64,000 bases of DNA from Mycobacterium shimoidei (GTDB lineage: Bacteria; Actinomycetota; Actinomycetes; Mycobacteriales; Mycobacteriaceae). A program made the translations under genes and the position numbers. Under the pieces are notes generated by a model. That model made no database searches, had not been told where the DNA came from, and was given only the letters and a program-made list of their open reading frames with translations. Below, one piece after another: positions 62,000-64,000 of this stretch (its first letter is position 1; the number at the start of each line of letters is the position of its first letter). The stretch spans positions 124,001 through 188,000 of the forward strand of contig LQPU01000037.1 of the NCBI GenBank assembly GCA_002101905.1, in the 5' to 3' direction.

Positions 62000-62016
62000 C
62001 GAGAATGAGGTTACCG
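62000..62016 (-). promoter_or_regulatory. Operator site, N3 class, upstream of TetR fusion
   Basis: CGAGAAT-GAG-GTTACCG matches TGRNAAY-N3-RTTNYCA at 12 of 14 arm positions. It lies 40 bases upstream of the fusion's start codon, in the 59-base gap after the FadD stop, a normal place for autoregulation. Confidence 0.5.
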
Positions 62017-62019
62017 CGA

Positions 62020-63513
62020 TTATCCGCCTCTGGCGTCGATCATCGCCGACCTGTTGACCTTGGTGGCCGCCGTGCGGGGTATTTCGTCGACGAACTCGAC
62101 CGTCTTGGGAACCTTGTAGGCCGCCAGCCGGCTCTTCGCGTACGCGATTACTTCCTGCTCGGTGAGCGGCGCCGCGGCCTGCACGACGGCATGCACGCGC
62201 CGTCCCCACTGCGGATCGGAGAGCCCGATGACCACGACGTCGGCGATGGCGTCATGTTCGGCCAGCGCGCACTCCACCTCGGCGGGGAACACGTTAGCGC
62301 CGCCGGTGATGATCATGTCGGTGCGCCGGTCGGCGATGTAGAGGTAGCCGTCGGCGTCCAGGTGGCCGAGGTCGCCGGCCGAACGGAAGCCGTCCGACGT
62401 CTCCGGCAACGGTGGCGCGCCACCCAGATAGCGATAGCCCGCGCTCATCGGCGCGCGCAGGAAGATCTCGCCGAGTTCGCCGGGCCCCAGCACCTTGCCC
62501 TGCGGATCGAGAATACGGATCTCGGTCTCGCGGAAACCGCGCCCGACGCTGCCCGGGTGGGCCAGCCACTCGTCGCCGCGCAACGCCGTGAGCCCGAGGT
62601 TCTCGGTCATCCCGTAGGCCATCACGATCTGTTCCGGAGACAGCAGGTCAAACCAGGTGTGCAGCAGTGCGGCCGGCATCACGGCGGCGCCCTGCAAAAT
62701 CCAGACCACGCTGGAAAAGTCGCGGCGACCGATGTCGGGTAGTGCGGCGATGCGCGCCAGCATGGTCGGTGTGGCGGTGAAATTCGTGATCCGGTATCGC
62801 TCGATCGCGTCGACAACCAGTGCGGCGTCGAACTTTTCCAGGACCACCAGGCGGTCACCGCCCAGCAGGTTGCTCAGGGTGGCGAAACCGTTGGTGTGAT
62901 ACAGCGGCGCGGGCACCAGGATGGTCTGCGGCAAGGCCACCTCTGTCCAGGCCGCCAGGAACGGTGTCGACACCAGGGGCGTCCACAGTGCCGGTGCCAA
63001 GTTGAGGATCACCTTGGGCAGGCCGGTCGATCCGCTGCTGCAGATCCCGTTGATGTTCGGCGATACGACGGTCGGAAGCGGGTCCGCCGACTGGCCGGCC
63101 GCAGCCGACGCCAGGGTGGCCCGGCCGTGTTCGTCGACGATGACGGCGGCGTCGATGACTGCCAGCACCCGCGAGCGCTCCCAGTCCGGCAGATCCCAGC
63201 GCATCGGAACCGGTACAGCGCCGACCTTCCAGCAGCCCAATACCGCCAAAACCAGGTCTTGCGAATTCGGGATCGCCAGCGCGACAAGCGAACCGACATC
63301 GGCACCGGCGGCGGCAAGCGCACGGCCCCACTGATTGGCCCGCGCGTCGAGTTCGGTGAAACTCAGCGTGCGAGCGCTGCCGTCGGGCGCCAAGGTGATC
63401 AGGGCCAGCTGATCGCCGCGTTCTCGGGCGAGTTCGGCCAGCCGCAGTCCAAACGGAACGCCGTCCTCGTCCTGCCCGGCGGCCACACTCGCGGCAGCTG
63501 GACCAGAACTCAT
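62020..63513 (-). CDS. Acyl-CoA synthetase (AMP-binding, FadD type)
   Basis: A 497-aa adenylate-forming ligase with GICSSGSTGLPKVILNL (P-loop), VMAYGMTENLG (A5), DGFRSAGDLGHLDADGYLY (A7), DRRTDMIITGGANVFPAE (A8) and a C-terminal Lys in TAATKVNRSAM, although the usual Gly before it is absent. I chose ATG 63513 (MSSGPAA), which overlaps the FadE stop; the open frame to 63780 is a shadow. It leads into the TetR fusion 59 bases downstream. Confidence 0.86.
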   Translation of the reverse strand: MSSGPAAASVAAGQDEDGVPFGLRLAELARERGDQLALITLAPDGSARTLSFTELDARANQWGRALAAAGADVGSLVALAIPNSQDLVLAVLGCWKVGAVPVPMRWDLPDWERSRVLAVIDAAVIVDEHGRATLASAAAGQSADPLPTVVSPNINGICSSGSTGLPKVILNLAPALWTPLVSTPFLAAWTEVALPQTILVPAPLYHTNGFATLSNLLGGDRLVVLEKFDAALVVDAIERYRITNFTATPTMLARIAALPDIGRRDFSSVVWILQGAAVMPAALLHTWFDLLSPEQIVMAYGMTENLGLTALRGDEWLAHPGSVGRGFRETEIRILDPQGKVLGPGELGEIFLRAPMSAGYRYLGGAPPLPETSDGFRSAGDLGHLDADGYLYIADRRTDMIITGGANVFPAEVECALAEHDAIADVVVIGLSDPQWGRRVHAVVQAAAPLTEQEVIAYAKSRLAAYKVPKTVEFVDEIPRTAATKVNRSAMIDARGG

Positions 63514-64000
63514 GCGGGCACCGTAAACAACGTTTCCAGATCGCCGCTGCGCACCCCGGGCATCAGGCGCAGGGCGAGCACCTCGGTGCTCACCGGTAAC
63601 CGAATCAGCGGCTGCGTGTGCCGGTCGAGGACACTGACATCGGACTCGTCGCAGAAGCCCAGCGCACCGAGCAATTGGTGGGAGATTCGCAACACCTGAC
63701 GCGCCGTCTCGGCGGCCTTGAGCCGCAGCAGCAGAGCGTCCGCCCAGCGGACGTGTTCGGGTGCCGAATGAATCCGCCACACGGTGTATTTGGCGAGTTC
63801 GTCAAGACCACGCACGGCGACCGACGCATCCGCGATCGTGAATCGGACCGTCTGAAAGTCCGCCAGCGGCTGGCCGAACTGGATCCGCGTCCGAACATGC
63901 TCCTGGGTGATTTTCAGCAACTGCTGCACGGCGCCGAGCATCCGCCACGCCCCGAGCACCAGGTGCAGGTCGACGTCGGCCGCCGGGACACTGCCGTCAG
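63510..64000 (-). CDS. Acyl-CoA dehydrogenase, C-terminal part (cut by window edge)
   Basis: The frame is open to the window end and holds the C-terminal helical domain of an acyl-CoA dehydrogenase: AVQQLLKITQEHVRTRIQFG, QPLADFQTVRFTIAD and LGALGFCDESDVSVLDRHTQ. The start lies beyond 64000. The stop overlaps the FadD start (ATGA), so the two form an operon with the downstream TetR fusion possibly included. Confidence 0.82.
   Translation of the reverse strand, partial: DGSVPAADVDLHLVLGAWRMLGAVQQLLKITQEHVRTRIQFGQPLADFQTVRFTIADASVAVRGLDELAKYTVWRIHSAPEHVRWADALLLRLKAAETARQVLRISHQLLGALGFCDESDVSVLDRHTQPLIRLPVSTEVLALRLMPGVRSGDLETLFTVPA

Noticed and set aside
60950..62209. Longer TetR-fusion frame from 62209
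   Set aside because: It would overlap the FadD 3' end by almost 200 bases and has no TetR similarity before residue 84; ATG 61960 has a ribosome binding site.
62020..63780. Longer FadD starting at 63780
   Set aside because: The extra 89 residues are a shadow of the FadE C-terminal region; ATG 63513 overlaps that gene's stop.
1..64000. tRNA, rRNA, insertion sequences or phage genes
   Set aside because: No cloverleaf-like segments, transposase motifs, terminal repeats or integrase genes were seen; base composition looks even.

Overview
The window is GC-rich, densely packed DNA from an actinomycete, most likely a mycobacterium (Mycobacterium/Mycolicibacterium). The evidence is the protein types: a mycofactocin-type SDR, an F420-type luciferase-like oxidoreductase, two Mce-associated membrane proteins, an NDMA-type zinc alcohol dehydrogenase next to a P450, many FadE/FadD/EchA-type proteins, frequent GTG starts and 4-base ATGA/GTGA overlaps. 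Almost every gene belongs to acyl-CoA style catabolism: seven acyl-CoA ligases or ligase-like enzymes and CoA transferases, about ten acyl-CoA dehydrogenases, eight crotonase-fold proteins, two hydratases of the hotdog type, five amidohydrolase-2 proteins, SDRs, a thiolase-like/DUF35 pair, an aldolase, a 2-oxoglutarate dioxygenase, a P450, a Rieske oxygenase and a KstD-like flavoprotein. The substrate cannot be read from the sequence; the set fits an alicyclic, terpenoid or steroid-like carboxylate.

Layout. 1-3.9 kb: frameshifted aldehyde dehydrogenase and a double CaiB CoA transferase. 3.9-8.7 kb: leftward MaoC/amidohydrolase operon, isochorismatase-like gene, SnoaL-like gene, LLM oxidoreductase and FadE. 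8.9-13.8 kb: rightward amidohydrolase-FadE-FadE-FadD operon, facing a leftward amidohydrolase (13.8-15 kb). 15-17.9 kb: leftward operon of two mini membrane proteins (32 and 39 aa), two unknown membrane proteins, a degenerate SDR and a normal SDR. 18-24.3 kb: leftward six-gene beta-oxidation-like operon. 24.4-27 kb: EchA and FadD. 27-28.8 kb: thiolase-like/DUF35 plus a small relic. 28.8-32.7 kb: aldolase, dioxygenase, D-hydroxyacid dehydrogenase, EchA. 32.7-38 kb: amidohydrolase, TetR regulator, a divergent FadE pair, EchA. 38-41.5 kb: reductase, nitroreductase, FadD. 41.5-44 kb: alcohol dehydrogenase and P450. 44-45.5 kb: two Mce-associated proteins. 45.6-51.5 kb: two FadE pairs and a CaiB. 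51.8-58.8 kb: SDR, EthD-like, a deleted 2-oxoacid dehydrogenase relic, EchA, FadD, Rieske oxygenase, KstD-like protein. 58.8-64 kb: EchA, amidohydrolase, a TetR-thioesterase fusion, FadD and the 3' end of a FadE.

The main finding is that most promoters from 5.5 to 38 kb, and again at 60.9-62 kb, carry the same imperfect palindrome, TGRNAAY-N3/4-RTTNYCA. Sites flank both TetR-type genes (34.1 kb and the fusion at 61.0 kb), whose recognition helices are almost identical. I infer that one regulon, read by two related TetR proteins, ties these scattered operons together. The second finding is the mini-protein membrane operon at 15-17.9 kb, which carries this operator and whose function I cannot recognise.
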